Source of the DNA: Ruminococcus sp.
Lineage (GTDB): Bacteria > Bacillota_A > Clostridia > Oscillospirales > Ruminococcaceae
Direction of reading: 5' to 3'
Length of the DNA stretch: 64,000 bases
Assembly (NCBI GenBank): GCA_017536105.1
Contig: JAFXRZ010000008.1
Span: 71,328-135,327 of the forward strand
Below, in pieces: positions 1 through 8,357 of this stretch (within the stretch, counting starts at the first letter, position 1; the number at the start of each line of letters is the position of its first letter). Position numbers and translations under genes: made by a program. The notes beneath the pieces are model-generated. The model saw only the letters and a program-made list of their open reading frames with translations. It did not search any database and was not told where the DNA came from.

Positions 1-1392
1 GACTCCGTAAATCTCCATAGAGGCAAGCACCTCGCAGAGAGGCAGCTCGATCTCGTTGTAAAGCCCGGTCATTTCCTCGGCTTCAAGTCTGCTTTTCAGA
101 GCAGTGCAAAGTGCCGGCAGGGTAGCGGCATCGGCGTGTTCGGCCATATCGCTGCGATACTTCACCCGGTAGGTGAGAGCAAGGCTCTCGGCGGAATATT
201 CGCTGGTCTGGGAGTTGAGCAGATACCCTGCAAGATCGCAGGCGAAGCTGAGCCCCCGAAGCTCTTTCCCTGCGGAGATAGCAGCTTTGTGAGCAGCCTT
301 TGCCTCAAAGCAGAGCTTCTCTCCCTCGCCGGAAAAATAGTCTACAGCAAGGGCTTCGTCGTCGGTGGAAAAGATCGTGTCTCCGCACAGTACATCAAGC
401 TTTCCGTCTGCGAAAACGAAGAAACTCTGCTTGCCGGAAATGGCTTTTACTGCGGCTTCATCAAGCTCTGCCAGGGTGAATCTCTGAAGCTCTCCCTCGT
501 CCATGACAGGCTCCTGAGAGGGCGCAGCTTCGGCATTTCCCAGCCTCAGCTTGTCCATGAGGCGTATCATCTCAAGGTCGATCAAAAGCTGCTTCACGCC
601 TGCAACATCAGGCGTCCCAAGCTTGTAGCTCTCGGTATTTTTCTCGATGGGCGCTTCAAGGCATATCTCAGCCAGAAAGCGGCTGTCAACAGCGTCCTGA
701 TACCCCGAAGAAAGCTTTGCCCGGACAGAGGGGGTCAAGGTCAAACTATCCAGTTTTTTGTACAGCTCGTCAACGCTGCCGCATTCCGCGATAAGAGAAA
801 GAGCAGTCTTCTCGCCTATGCCGCGAACGCCCGAAATGTTGTCGGAGGCATCCCCCATAAGGGCCTTGACCTCGATCATCTGCCTCGGAGAAACGCCGTA
901 TTCCTCCATTATCCGCTCCGGCGTGTAGAGCTTCGTCTCCTTGTTTCCGGCAAGGCGGACGGTAACGTGATCGCTCACCAGCTGGAAGCTGTCCCGGTCT
1001 CCGGTGAGGATGAAGCACTCGTTGCCGCTGTCCTCGGCAGCCTTCGCAAGTGTACCGAGGATGTCGTCGGCCTCAAAGCCCTCGCACTCCACGGTCTTTA
1101 TCCCCAGAAGCCCCAGCAGCTGCTTTATAAGGGGCATCTGCATTGCAAGCTCCTCGGGCATACCCTTGCGGTTCGCCTTGTAGGATGCGTTTGCCTTGTG
1201 CCGGAAAGTCGGCGCACGGAGATCGAAAGCCACGGCAACGCAGTCGGGCTTGACTTCGCCGATCTCCTTCATATAAATGTTCATAAAGCCCATTATCGCA
1301 TTGGTGAAGACGCCCTTTGAGTTCGAGAGCGCCCTTATCCCGTAGAATGCGCGGTTCATTATGCTGTTTCCGTCTATCGCAAGAAGCTTCAT
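1..1392 (-). CDS. polA: DNA polymerase I, N-terminal part (runs off the window)
   Basis: This is the first 464 codons of DNA polymerase I, the enzyme that fills gaps and removes RNA primers during replication and repair. Translation of the minus strand starts MKLLAIDGNSIMNRAFYGIR, a classic start of the 5'-3' exonuclease (FEN-like) domain. It continues through the acidic motif in ECEGFEADDILGTLA, TGDRDSFQLV, and the helix-hairpin-helix stretch ALMGDASDNISGVRGIGEKT. Residues from about 290 on correspond to the 3'-5' exonuclease-like domain, in which I see no clear DEDD residues, so it is probably vestigial as in many Firmicutes. The polymerase domain is just beginning at the window edge (LPLCEVLASMEIYGV). 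The start is chosen at the ATG behind a GGAGG. It is the last visible gene of a minus-strand run and is preceded by a twin-palindrome element. Confidence 0.95.
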   Translation of the reverse strand, partial: MKLLAIDGNSIMNRAFYGIRALSNSKGVFTNAIMGFMNIYMKEIGEVKPDCVAVAFDLRAPTFRHKANASYKANRKGMPEELAMQMPLIKQLLGLLGIKTVECEGFEADDILGTLAKAAEDSGNECFILTGDRDSFQLVSDHVTVRLAGNKETKLYTPERIMEEYGVSPRQMIEVKALMGDASDNISGVRGIGEKTALSLIAECGSVDELYKKLDSLTLTPSVRAKLSSGYQDAVDSRFLAEICLEAPIEKNTESYKLGTPDVAGVKQLLIDLEMIRLMDKLRLGNAEAAPSQEPVMDEGELQRFTLAELDEAAVKAISGKQSFFVFADGKLDVLCGDTIFSTDDEALAVDYFSGEGEKLCFEAKAAHKAAISAGKELRGLSFACDLAGYLLNSQTSEYSAESLALTYRVKYRSDMAEHADAATLPALCTALKSRLEAEEMTGLYNEIELPLCEVLASMEIYGV

Positions 1393-1412
1393 TTTCAGTT
1401 CCTCCGTAGTAA

Positions 1413-1464
1413 AAATACCTTATGCGGTATTTGCAATATTTCAAAAATACCTTATACGGTATTT
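1413..1464. repeat. 52-bp twin palindrome, copy 1 (tsaD-polA junction)
   Basis: Two 20-bp near-perfect palindromes, AAATACCTTATGCGGTATTT (1413-1432) and AAATACCTTATACGGTATTT (1445-1464), are separated by 12 unrelated bases. The second overlaps the stop codon of tsaD. The same 20+12+20 layout recurs at 2496-2547 and 3710-3761. Function unknown: operator pair, mRNA hairpin pair or small mobile element are all possible. Confidence 0.9.
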
Positions 1465-2480
1465 TATTCGGATATCTTGTCAAGGGAAAGAGTAGCGGTG
1501 CCGTTTAAGGACATATCAGCCCTCTTGCCTGCAAGGAAATCGTAATACGCCTGACAGCCGATCATCGCTGCGTTGTCGCCGCAGTACTTAAGCTCCGGCA
1601 TATAGAACTTCACCCCGGCTTTTTCGCAGGCATCTCCGAGGGCTTTCCGCACACCGCTGTTGGCCGAAACACCGCCTGCAAGGGCAACGGTCTTGTAGCC
1701 GAGATCCCGGCAGGCTCGCATGGTCTTGTCAACGACGATCTCGCAGACCGTGCGCTGAAACGACGCAGCTGCGTCCTCTCGGCAGATAGTCTGTCCCTTC
1801 TGCCGGGCGTTGTGAACGAGGTTTATCACCGCAGTTTTCAGCCCCGAGAAGGAGAAATCATACTCGCAGCCATCCACCTTCGGGTGGGGAAAAGCGAAGG
1901 CTTTTGCATCGCCGACCCTGGCAGCTTCGTCAATGAATTTTCCGCCGGGATAGTCGTAGCCGAGAGTACGTGCGACCTTGTCAAAGCACTCGCCTGCAGC
2001 ATCGTCGTGAGTTCGGCCCACAACGTGATAGCGCGTGTAGTCCAGCACTTCCACGATGTGTGAATGTCCGCCGCTGAGTATCAGACAGAGATACGGGGGC
2101 TTGAGCTCGGGGTTCGAGATATAGTTTGAGGCGATGTGCCCTGCGATGTGGTGAACGGGTATCAGCGGCTTGTTTGCCGCGAGTGCGAGCCCCTTTGCGA
2201 AACTGATGCCCACGAGCAGCGCTCCGATGAGTCCCGGCGCATAAGTCACAGCCACAGCGTCGATGTCGTCCAGCGTGCAGCCGGCCTCCTCAAAGGCCGC
2301 AGATGCGACGGCTGAGATGTTTTCTGCGTGTCTCCGCGAAGCGATCTCAGGCACGACACCGCCGTAAAGTCTGTGCTCCGCGATCTGTGTAGAGACTATG
2401 TTTGAGAGCACCTTTGTTCCGTCTTCGACTATGGCGCAGGCGGTCTCGTCGCAGGAGCTTTCTATTGCAAATATCTTCAT
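1464..2480 (-). CDS. tsaD: tRNA N6-threonylcarbamoyladenosine transferase TsaD
   Basis: TsaD (Gcp/Kae1 family) transfers the threonylcarbamoyl group onto A37 of ANN-decoding tRNAs, in a complex with TsaB and TsaE. The 338-residue product has the usual length and begins MKIFAIESSCDETACAIV, the standard N-terminus. It contains the metal-binding HHIAGH motif and the C-terminal ALAGGVSANSGVR block of the ASKHA fold. A rimI gene lies a little upstream in the same direction, a common pairing, but tsaB and tsaE are not in the window. It probably belongs to the same transcript as the methyltransferase and polA genes. Twin-palindrome elements flank it on both sides and one overlaps its stop codon. Confidence 0.97.
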   Translation of the reverse strand: MKIFAIESSCDETACAIVEDGTKVLSNIVSTQIAEHRLYGGVVPEIASRRHAENISAVASAAFEEAGCTLDDIDAVAVTYAPGLIGALLVGISFAKGLALAANKPLIPVHHIAGHIASNYISNPELKPPYLCLILSGGHSHIVEVLDYTRYHVVGRTHDDAAGECFDKVARTLGYDYPGGKFIDEAARVGDAKAFAFPHPKVDGCEYDFSFSGLKTAVINLVHNARQKGQTICREDAAASFQRTVCEIVVDKTMRACRDLGYKTVALAGGVSANSGVRKALGDACEKAGVKFYMPELKYCGDNAAMIGCQAYYDFLAGKRADMSLNGTATLSLDKISE

Positions 2481-2495
2481 ACTATCAGTCCTTCT

Positions 2496-2547
2496 GAATA
2501 CATTATGCGGTATTTATATCATCTGCAAAATACCTTATATGGTATTT
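2496..2547. repeat. 52-bp twin palindrome, copy 2 (methyltransferase-tsaD junction)
   Basis: Palindromes GAATACATTATGCGGTATTT (2496-2515) and AAATACCTTATATGGTATTT (2528-2547) are again separated by exactly 12 bp of unrelated sequence. The second arm overlaps the stop codon of the upstream methyltransferase gene. The first arm of this copy has diverged at two positions on its left half. Confidence 0.88.
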
Positions 2548-3253
2548 ACAGCCTGTATATCCTTTTCATTTCATCGGAGAATCCGCCGTCCTCACCTTGG
2601 GTGTAGAGGTTTTTCTCCACCTGCAAAAAGGGCTTTCCACCGCATCTTCCTTCCACCAGCACGAGCCAGGGAGCATCCTCCGGTGTTTTCGCGGCAAAGC
2701 GGACACGTTTGGGCTCGATGCCGTGGTGCCGCATGGAAGTCAGAATATCGCAGAGGCGTTCGGGTCGGTTGCACAGGCAAAGCCGTCCGCCGAATTTCAG
2801 GCTTCGCTTTGCACAGGCGCACACATCGTCGATAGTGCAGAGAAGCTCATGCCTTGCGATGCTTGCGGCTTCGCTTTCATTTTTTATCCCTGTCCCCTCT
2901 AGCTTGTAGGGGGGATTGCAGGTTATGAGATCAAGTGGCTTCTCCGGGCGGTAGTTCTTCAAGTCGCACAATATCGGGGAGATCACATCTATACCCGAAC
3001 GATCGAGCGACATCTTCAAAAGCTCGTTCGCTTCCTCCTGTATCTCGACTGCATCAATATGTTTCGGTTTAAAATTCTGATACAGAAGCAGGGCAACGAT
3101 GCCGCTTCCGGTGCAGAGATCACACACAAGGTCCTTATGCCGTGCCGCCGCAAAGTCGGCGAGAAGAAAGGCATCCGTGCCGAAACGGTGCTCTTCCGAG
3201 ATCGCTATCTCGATGCCGTCGTGCAGCTTTTCAAAGGTCAGTCCTTCGATCAT
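2546..3253 (-). CDS. TrmN6/YfiC-like adenine-N6 methyltransferase
   Basis: This 235-residue protein is a SAM-dependent methyltransferase of the small-domain (MTS) class. The SAM-binding motif CDLCTGSGIVALLL and the catalytic ITCNPPYK (NPPY) motif are both clear, and NPPY points to methylation of an exocyclic amine, as in YfiC/TrmN6 that modifies A37 of tRNA1Val. The substrate here is an inference from family. Two ATGs are possible; I use the second (3253) because AAGGAG lies about 7 bases from it but only 1 base from the first (3259). It overlaps the 3' end of rimI by about 23 bases, indicating translational coupling. Confidence 0.85.
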   Translation of the reverse strand: MIEGLTFEKLHDGIEIAISEEHRFGTDAFLLADFAAARHKDLVCDLCTGSGIVALLLYQNFKPKHIDAVEIQEEANELLKMSLDRSGIDVISPILCDLKNYRPEKPLDLITCNPPYKLEGTGIKNESEAASIARHELLCTIDDVCACAKRSLKFGGRLCLCNRPERLCDILTSMRHHGIEPKRVRFAAKTPEDAPWLVLVEGRCGGKPFLQVEKNLYTQGEDGGFSDEMKRIYRL

Positions 3254-3698
3254 CCTCATACTCCTTAATATATCTCGTCATCAGCAGGGCGTCTTCCGTT
3301 GGTGCGTCGTAGAAATTTCGCCGCCTGCCGACCTGCTTGAACCCGAATTTTTTGTACAGCTTTTGTGCTCCGATGTTGGAGCTCCTGACCTCCAGCGTTA
3401 TGAATTCGCAGTCCGTAAACCGCTTGAGCGCTTCCTGCAAAAGTGCCGTACCTGCGCCTTTTGAGCGATGCTCTTCAATTACTGCGATGTTGTTGAGCGA
3501 TACCTCTCCGCAGATGTTCCACAGGTTCGCGTAGCCGATGATCTCGCCGTCAGCCTCTGCGATAAGCGTCACGGAATTCGGATTTGAAAGCTCCTTCGCA
3601 AAGCCCTCGCTGCTCAGGGGCCTTGAAAAGCAGAGCCTTTCGATCTCAGCTATCTTTTCGCAGTCATCGGGCTGCATATCTCTTATATGTATATCCAT
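3231..3698 (-). CDS. rimI: ribosomal-protein S18 N-acetyltransferase RimI family
   Basis: A 155-residue GNAT acetyltransferase that matches RimI, which acetylates the N-terminal alanine of ribosomal protein S18 and often sits beside tsaD. Visible features are the N-terminal IRDMQPDDCEKIAEIE block, the acetyl-CoA loop region EEHRSKGAGTALLQEAL (motif A, here RSKGAG) and LEVRSSNIGAQKLYKKFGF, the standard RimI C-terminal signature. I start it at the fifth-codon ATG (3698) with GGTGA about 6 bases upstream; the longer frame would begin inside the twin palindrome at 3710. Its tail overlaps the downstream methyltransferase gene. Confidence 0.88.
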   Translation of the reverse strand: MDIHIRDMQPDDCEKIAEIERLCFSRPLSSEGFAKELSNPNSVTLIAEADGEIIGYANLWNICGEVSLNNIAVIEEHRSKGAGTALLQEALKRFTDCEFITLEVRSSNIGAQKLYKKFGFKQVGRRRNFYDAPTEDALLMTRYIKEYEDDRRTDL

Positions 3699-3709
3699 AA
3701 ATATCACCA

Positions 3710-3761
3710 AAATACCGTATAATGTATTTTCCTAATTGCTAAAATACCGCATACGGTATTT
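3710..3761. repeat. 52-bp twin palindrome, copy 3 (rsmI-rimI junction)
   Basis: Arms AAATACCGTATAATGTATTT (3710-3729) and AAATACCGCATACGGTATTT (3742-3761) have the same 12-bp spacing as the other two copies. The second arm again overlaps the stop codon of the gene upstream in transcription (rsmI). Spacers of the three copies are not alike. Confidence 0.88.
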
Positions 3762-4584
3762 ATTCTTCTTCAAGCAAAGCCTGATACAGCTCTCCTTTGG
3801 AAAACTGCGTGTCCTTCGCCACCTGCCGGCAGGCTTCCGCAGCACGGATGCCCTCATTAACAAGAGCCTTCACCTTAGCAAGCGCATCCTCGATGGTCTC
3901 GTTTTCCTGCTGCTCCTTTGCACCCTCCACGATCAGCACGAATTCTCCCTTCGGAGCATTTTCGGTGTAGTATTCGAGAGCCTGGGAAAGGGTCGTCCTC
4001 CGCACTTCCTCGTGCACTTTTGTAAGCTCCCGGCAGAGGGAGATCTTCCTGTCCCCCAGGGCTGAAAGCATATCCGAAAGGGTCCGCAGAAGCTTGTGGG
4101 GAGCCTCGTAAAATATGAGAGTTGCGCGGTTTGCGGCGATCTCTGCCAGCCGTTCGGAGCGCTGCTTTTTGTTCACCGAGAGGAAGCCCACGAACTCGAA
4201 CCGGGAAGTGTCGAGGCCGCTGATTGCAAGGGCCGACACAGCCGCCGAGGGCCCCGGTACTACCACGACTTCTATCCCTCGCTCTGCGCAAAGCCTCACA
4301 AGCTCTTCCCCGGGGTCGGAGATGCAGGGCATACCGGCGTCGGTTACTATGGCTGCATTCTCGCCCGAAACTATCCTTGCTGCGATGCTCTCTCCTGCCT
4401 GCCTCGCGTTGTGCTCATGGTAGCTGACCAGGGGCTTTTTTATCTCAAAATGATTGAGGAGCTTCGCGGTGACACGGGTGTCCTCGGCGCAGATGAAATC
4501 AACGCTTTGCAGGGTCTCCACAGCGCGGAAGGTCATATCTCCGAGGTTGCCGATCGGTGTCCCGACCACATAGAGCTTAGCCAT
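3760..4584 (-). CDS. rsmI: 16S rRNA (cytidine-1402-2'-O) methyltransferase RsmI
   Basis: RsmI 2'-O-methylates C1402 of 16S rRNA in the ribosomal decoding centre. The 274-residue product begins MAKLYVVGTPIGNLGDMTFR, the family's N-terminus, followed by FICAEDTRVTAKLL, the YHEHN motif and the VTDAGMPCISDPGEELV block of the tetrapyrrole-methylase fold. A longer reading frame extends 20 codons upstream, but those codons overlap the preceding acetyltransferase and lack family similarity, so I start at 4584. The start overlaps the stop of that acetyltransferase by 8 bases. Confidence 0.95.
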   Translation of the reverse strand: MAKLYVVGTPIGNLGDMTFRAVETLQSVDFICAEDTRVTAKLLNHFEIKKPLVSYHEHNARQAGESIAARIVSGENAAIVTDAGMPCISDPGEELVRLCAERGIEVVVVPGPSAAVSALAISGLDTSRFEFVGFLSVNKKQRSERLAEIAANRATLIFYEAPHKLLRTLSDMLSALGDRKISLCRELTKVHEEVRRTTLSQALEYYTENAPKGEFVLIVEGAKEQQENETIEDALAKVKALVNEGIRAAEACRQVAKDTQFSKGELYQALLEEE

Positions 4585-5050
4585 TTTTCTGTCCTTTCTC
4601 TTTGTCCAAAGCCATTTCAAGCAGCGGGATCCAGCCGTCTTCAAACATCTTCTTGCCGGTCAGCTCAAAGCCGTTCCGTCTGTAAAAAGCCATGCCGCGT
4701 TCGTTGTATTCAAGCACCCAGAGCCATTCCGCTCCCAGCTTTTCGGCTGCATATCCAAGCAGTTTTGCGCCTATCCCGCAGCTCTGGAACTCCGGCTCCA
4801 CAAACAGCTTTTCGATCTCGTTTCCCTTCACGCGGATAAAGCCTTTCACGACCCCGTCGTCATACACATAGGTGTTCGCAAGGGTCCGGGGATCGTTCTG
4901 ATATTCCGCAGCGGTGTCGAGGACGTTCAACTCCTTGAAATAATAATCGTCATTTTTGAAGATGCGATAGAAATTCACCCGGTAGTTTACGACCATCAGC
5001 TCGGCGATGCGCGAGATATCCTGCTTTTCGGCTTGTCTGATCTTTTCCAT
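4577..5050 (-). CDS. GNAT family N-acetyltransferase
   Basis: A 157-residue acetyltransferase of the GNAT superfamily. The acetyl-CoA-binding loop is seen in EPEFQSCGIGAKLLGYAAEK (Q-x-x-G-I-G), followed by the typical LEYNERGMAFYRRNGFELTG beta-strand and helix. The substrate cannot be read from the sequence. It overlaps rsmI by 8 bases and follows the next acetyltransferase gene after only 12 bases, so the three are probably co-transcribed. Confidence 0.88.
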   Translation of the reverse strand: MEKIRQAEKQDISRIAELMVVNYRVNFYRIFKNDDYYFKELNVLDTAAEYQNDPRTLANTYVYDDGVVKGFIRVKGNEIEKLFVEPEFQSCGIGAKLLGYAAEKLGAEWLWVLEYNERGMAFYRRNGFELTGKKMFEDGWIPLLEMALDKEKGQKNG

Positions 5051-5062
5051 TCTGCTGTTCCC

Positions 5063-5809
5063 TTATTTCGAGATGAGCTTCAGAAAACGCTTCTCGTTCA
5101 TCTGCTCGTTTGTGACATACTCTCCGTCGCGGAAGAGGGCATAGGTGGTTATGGGGGTCGGAGCGTTCTGTGCCGAGACTTTGTCGCAGAGCTTTACCGC
5201 CTTGAAGCTGATGCCGTTTTCGGCGGCAGTTTTCTCGACCTCGGGGACGTACTTTGCGTTGAAGGGGCACTGGGAGGTGTAGTAGAGCACATAGCCCTTT
5301 CCGTCGGCATGAGGGTGCTTCGCGCAGTCCTTGAACCGCGGCTTTTCGGCATTTTCCTCAAAGGGAAGATACCACAGCTCGATGCCGTTGTCGGCGGTGT
5401 CGCAGGGTGTGAAGCCCTTGTAATTTAAGAATTTCGGGTCGGCGAGGAAGGGCTTTTTCTTCGGGGATGAAAGTATGCACAGACCCTTTTTGCCCTTGGC
5501 CTTGCTGTCGTCGATGCAGGCGCCAAGCAGGTCGTTTGAATAGCCGTGCCCCTTGAAGGACCCCGACACCCAGAGGCAGTCGATGTACATATATCCCTCG
5601 GCGTCGATGGGGTTCCAGGCGTTCTCGGCAGGGATGTACTCGATGAAGCACTTGCCGCGTTCGGTGCTTTTCAGGAACACGAGGCCGTCCTGGAATCTCT
5701 CCGAGAGCCAGGCTTTTTTCGACGCGACCTGCACGTCGTTATTATTTGAGATAGCGCAGCAGATATGCTCTTTTTCGATATTTTTGGCAGTCACACGTAC
5801 ATATTCCAT
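5063..5809 (-). CDS. YoaP-like GNAT plus thioredoxin-like fusion
   Basis: A 248-residue two-domain protein. Residues 1-150 form a GNAT-like acetyltransferase domain (WVSGSFKGHGYSNDLLGACI as the acetyl-CoA region). Residues from about 165 form a small thioredoxin-like domain beginning YVLYYTSQCPFNAKYVPEVE, in which the usual CxxC is replaced by CPFN. This arrangement matches the YoaP family, whose substrate is unknown to me. It lies between two other acetyltransferase genes with gaps of 12 and 24 bases. Confidence 0.8.
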   Translation of the reverse strand: MEYVRVTAKNIEKEHICCAISNNNDVQVASKKAWLSERFQDGLVFLKSTERGKCFIEYIPAENAWNPIDAEGYMYIDCLWVSGSFKGHGYSNDLLGACIDDSKAKGKKGLCILSSPKKKPFLADPKFLNYKGFTPCDTADNGIELWYLPFEENAEKPRFKDCAKHPHADGKGYVLYYTSQCPFNAKYVPEVEKTAAENGISFKAVKLCDKVSAQNAPTPITTYALFRDGEYVTNEQMNEKRFLKLISK

Positions 5810-5833
5810 ATTATTCCCTCCGTTATATCAGAT

Positions 5834-6268
5834 CTACAGCCACTGGACAAAAGCTGTTTTATCGTTTTTATTAAAACCTGCCTGCTCGTAAAAATCAAGA
5901 GTAGCTTTTTCCTTCGAGCCGGTCAGCAGCATGATCTTATAGCAATTCTCTTTACTTGCGATCTCCTTTGCATGATCCAGACAAGCAGTCGCAAATCCTT
6001 TTTTTCTGTGCTCTTTATCGGTTATCACATTTTCGATAAAAGCATAGGGACGCTGTCCCCGTGTCAGATTCGGTATTACGACGCACACGCATGAGGATAC
6101 GATAGCTCCGTTTTCTTCGGCGACGATCACATGATGGTTTTTATCGCTTAAAATGCTGTTCCAGATGTCAAGAAGTTTGTCGTCCTTTTCGGGGAAGGGG
6201 TTATCGTGCAGCTGCATATATAGTTTTAGGAGACCGTCCAAGTCGTTTTCTGTTATTTCCCGTATCAT
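5834..6268 (-). CDS. GNAT family N-acetyltransferase
   Basis: A 144-residue acetyltransferase with the GNAT motif A in VITDKEHRKKGFATACLDHA (R-x-x-G-F/Y-A) and a C-terminal MLLTGSKEKATLDFYEQAGF block. No substrate can be assigned. It is the first of three acetyltransferase genes that run into rsmI, and a TATAAT lies about 50 bases upstream on the minus strand. Confidence 0.88.
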   Translation of the reverse strand: MIREITENDLDGLLKLYMQLHDNPFPEKDDKLLDIWNSILSDKNHHVIVAEENGAIVSSCVCVVIPNLTRGQRPYAFIENVITDKEHRKKGFATACLDHAKEIASKENCYKIMLLTGSKEKATLDFYEQAGFNKNDKTAFVQWL

Positions 6269-6318
6269 GAAACTACCTCTGCTAAATTCTCTGCTTTTTT
6301 GTTTTTTCGGACTATGCT

Positions 6319-6324
6319 ATTATA
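6319..6324 (-). promoter_or_regulatory. candidate -10 element for the acetyltransferase-rsmI run
   Basis: A minus-strand TATAAT lies 50 bases before the ATG at 6268. No convincing -35 is present at 17 bases, so the call is weak. The 210 bases between mnmE and this gene hold nothing else apart from short hairpins (6348-6365 and 6413-6424). Confidence 0.3.
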
Positions 6325-6478
6325 GGTTTTCATTCTGCCGCTATGGGACGGAAGATCGCTTCCGTTCTTTCCTGAGAGTTCTGACTTATCGGCTTTGACG
6401 GCAGCGGATAAGTGCCTTCGGGCAAGAAAGATAAATGAGCTTCACTTTGCAGGTCCGCATTTTTATGCGCTTCACGTT

Positions 6479-7861
6479 TTACTTTCCTACGCAGAACTTT
6501 CCGAATACTTCGTCAACTACCGCTTCCGTCACTTTCTCTCCCGTCAGCGCCATAAGCTCCTCACAAGCGCAGTCGATAAGCACGGTCACAGCATCCAATG
6601 TCTCTCCCGAATCCAGCGCGGTCTCCGCTTCTCCCAGCTTCTCACTCGCTTTCTCGATACACCTCTTCTGCCGCTCGTTCGCGAATATCGTTTCGTCTCC
6701 GTCGAGATATGCTCCTCCGAACAGCTCCGCAACGGCCTTTGAAAGCTCCTCTTTCCCCTCGCCCTTTGCGGCGGAAAGCTCGATGATCTTACAATCCAGC
6801 CGTTCAAGCAAGGTGCGGTCAAAGCAGTCGCCCAGGTCGTTTTTATTCAGCACGACTATCTTCTTTGCCCCGAGCCCGGAGATATATTCCACCAGCTCTT
6901 TATCCTCGCTGTCGGCCTGCTCAGATGTATCAAATACCGCGATAACGAGTGAGCAGTCCGAAAGCCTTTTTCTTGCGATATCGACGCCCATGCTCTCGAC
7001 TCTGTCGCTGGTCTCTCTGATGCCTGCGGTATCGGAGAGCCTCAGCTCGAATCCGCCGAGGGACACGCTTTCCTCGATGACGTCTCTTGTTGTTCCTGCA
7101 AGCTCGGTGACTATCGAACGCTCATACCCCAGCAGGGTATTCATAAGCGTTGATTTCCCGACGTTGGGCTTTCCGGCGATAACGGTATCTATCCCTCTGC
7201 GGAGAAGCATTCCCGTATCGTAGCCCTCGAGTAGTTTTTCAAGGCGCTTTTTTGCACTGCCGACTGAGGCTGCAAGAGCTTCGCTTTCGACGGCAGGCAG
7301 GTCTTCCTCGGGATAATCCACCCAGGCTGCAAGCTCTCCGAGAGTTTCCACCAGCTGCTGTTTTACAGCTTCTGCTTCGGCGTAGAGCCTGCCTTCTTTT
7401 GTGAGCCTTGCCGAACGCAGGGCGTGTTCTCCTTTGGCGCTTATCATATCCATAACGGCTTCGGCCTGTGTCAGCGAGAGCTTGCCGTTCAGGAAAGCTC
7501 TTTTTGTGAACTCTCCTCTGTCGGCTTGCTCGCAGCCGTTTTCAAGGCATAGCCTAAGTATCCTTTTTGCGATATACACTCCGCCGTGGCAGGATATCTC
7601 GGCAGTATCCTCTCCGGTATAGGAATGGGGAGCACGGAAGATCGTCAGCACGGCATCGTCTATCTTCTCGCCAGTTTCGGGGTCGATGACTCTGCCGTAG
7701 GCGCAGGAATAGCCCTTCATTTCCTCGACCTTCGGGAACGAAAAAAACGGACAAAAGAGCCGCGACGCAGCATCGACAGCCCTTTCTCCGCTTATTCTTA
7801 TCACAGCTATGCCGCCTTGCGCAAGCGGTGTACATACGGCGCAAACGGTGGACATATCCAT
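6479..7861 (-). CDS. mnmE: tRNA uridine-5-carboxymethylaminomethyl GTPase MnmE
   Basis: MnmE, with MnmG, installs the carboxymethylaminomethyl group on the wobble uridine of certain tRNAs. The 460-residue protein has the N-terminal folate-binding domain (TVCAVCTPLAQGGIAVIRIS), the G1 motif GKPNVGKST, the G3 region DTAGIRET and G4 NKND. It ends in FCVGK, carrying the family's C-terminal Cys-x-Gly-Lys. Length is normal. mnmG is not in the window. The YkgJ-like gene precedes it by 19 bases, so the three genes 10254 to 6479 may form one transcript. Confidence 0.97.
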   Translation of the reverse strand: MDMSTVCAVCTPLAQGGIAVIRISGERAVDAASRLFCPFFSFPKVEEMKGYSCAYGRVIDPETGEKIDDAVLTIFRAPHSYTGEDTAEISCHGGVYIAKRILRLCLENGCEQADRGEFTKRAFLNGKLSLTQAEAVMDMISAKGEHALRSARLTKEGRLYAEAEAVKQQLVETLGELAAWVDYPEEDLPAVESEALAASVGSAKKRLEKLLEGYDTGMLLRRGIDTVIAGKPNVGKSTLMNTLLGYERSIVTELAGTTRDVIEESVSLGGFELRLSDTAGIRETSDRVESMGVDIARKRLSDCSLVIAVFDTSEQADSEDKELVEYISGLGAKKIVVLNKNDLGDCFDRTLLERLDCKIIELSAAKGEGKEELSKAVAELFGGAYLDGDETIFANERQKRCIEKASEKLGEAETALDSGETLDAVTVLIDCACEELMALTGEKVTEAVVDEVFGKFCVGK

Positions 7862-7880
7862 TCATTCCTTTCTTATGCCG

Positions 7881-8357
7881 CTACGGTTTTGCGGCGATTA
7901 TAGGCCAGCCCGGGATATAGGGCTTCACAAGCTCGGGAAATTCATCTGCCTGCGAAAACATATAGTCGCAGAGCTCCCTGCATTTTTCGCTTATCTCCCG
8001 AAGCGTTCTTTCCGCCGTAACGGGGCAGAGGGGAGATACGGCGATAACTCTCTTCCCCTCGAAGCTCATGAGCCTGAAAGGCCACAGGGCGCAGTCGAAG
8101 GGCTTTTCATCCCCCAGGATGCAGCCCGAGCTGTGATCCAGCAGCGGGCAGTAATACACATCGCTGCCCGGTTCCTGCTGCATCTTCATTATATAGCAGT
8201 TCTCCCGGCTGATGAACTCCTGCTCCGGTTTGAGCTCTTTTATCCTTTCTCTGAGCTTCGGAGTTATCAGCGGAGTTTCCCAGAGGTCGTACCGCTCGAA
8301 GGAGCAGCACTGTCTGCACCGGGCACATTCTTCCTTTGAAAGCAGACCGTCAAGCAT
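7881..8357 (-). CDS. YkgJ-type cysteine cluster protein
   Basis: A 158-residue protein with the CARCRQCC cluster near the N-terminus and later cysteines in YYCPLLDHSSGCILGDEKP, FDCALWPFR and SPLCPVTAE. This matches the YkgJ/zinc- or iron-chelating domain family; the metal and role are not known. I start at ATG 8357, which overlaps the stop of the upstream GGDEF gene by 8 bases. The longer frame (to 8408) would extend 50 bases into that gene. Confidence 0.8.
   Translation of the reverse strand: MLDGLLSKEECARCRQCCSFERYDLWETPLITPKLRERIKELKPEQEFISRENCYIMKMQQEPGSDVYYCPLLDHSSGCILGDEKPFDCALWPFRLMSFEGKRVIAVSPLCPVTAERTLREISEKCRELCDYMFSQADEFPELVKPYIPGWPIIAAKP

Noticed and set aside
136..1320. 394-codon plus-strand open frame
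   Set aside because: It lies antisense to polA, whose motifs are unmistakable; the frame shows no family similarity and arises from codon bias.
1413..3761. Possible CRISPR-like array from the repeated AAATACC palindromes
   Set aside because: Only two repeats per site with 12-bp spacers, scattered over three loci and no cas genes; it does not have array geometry.
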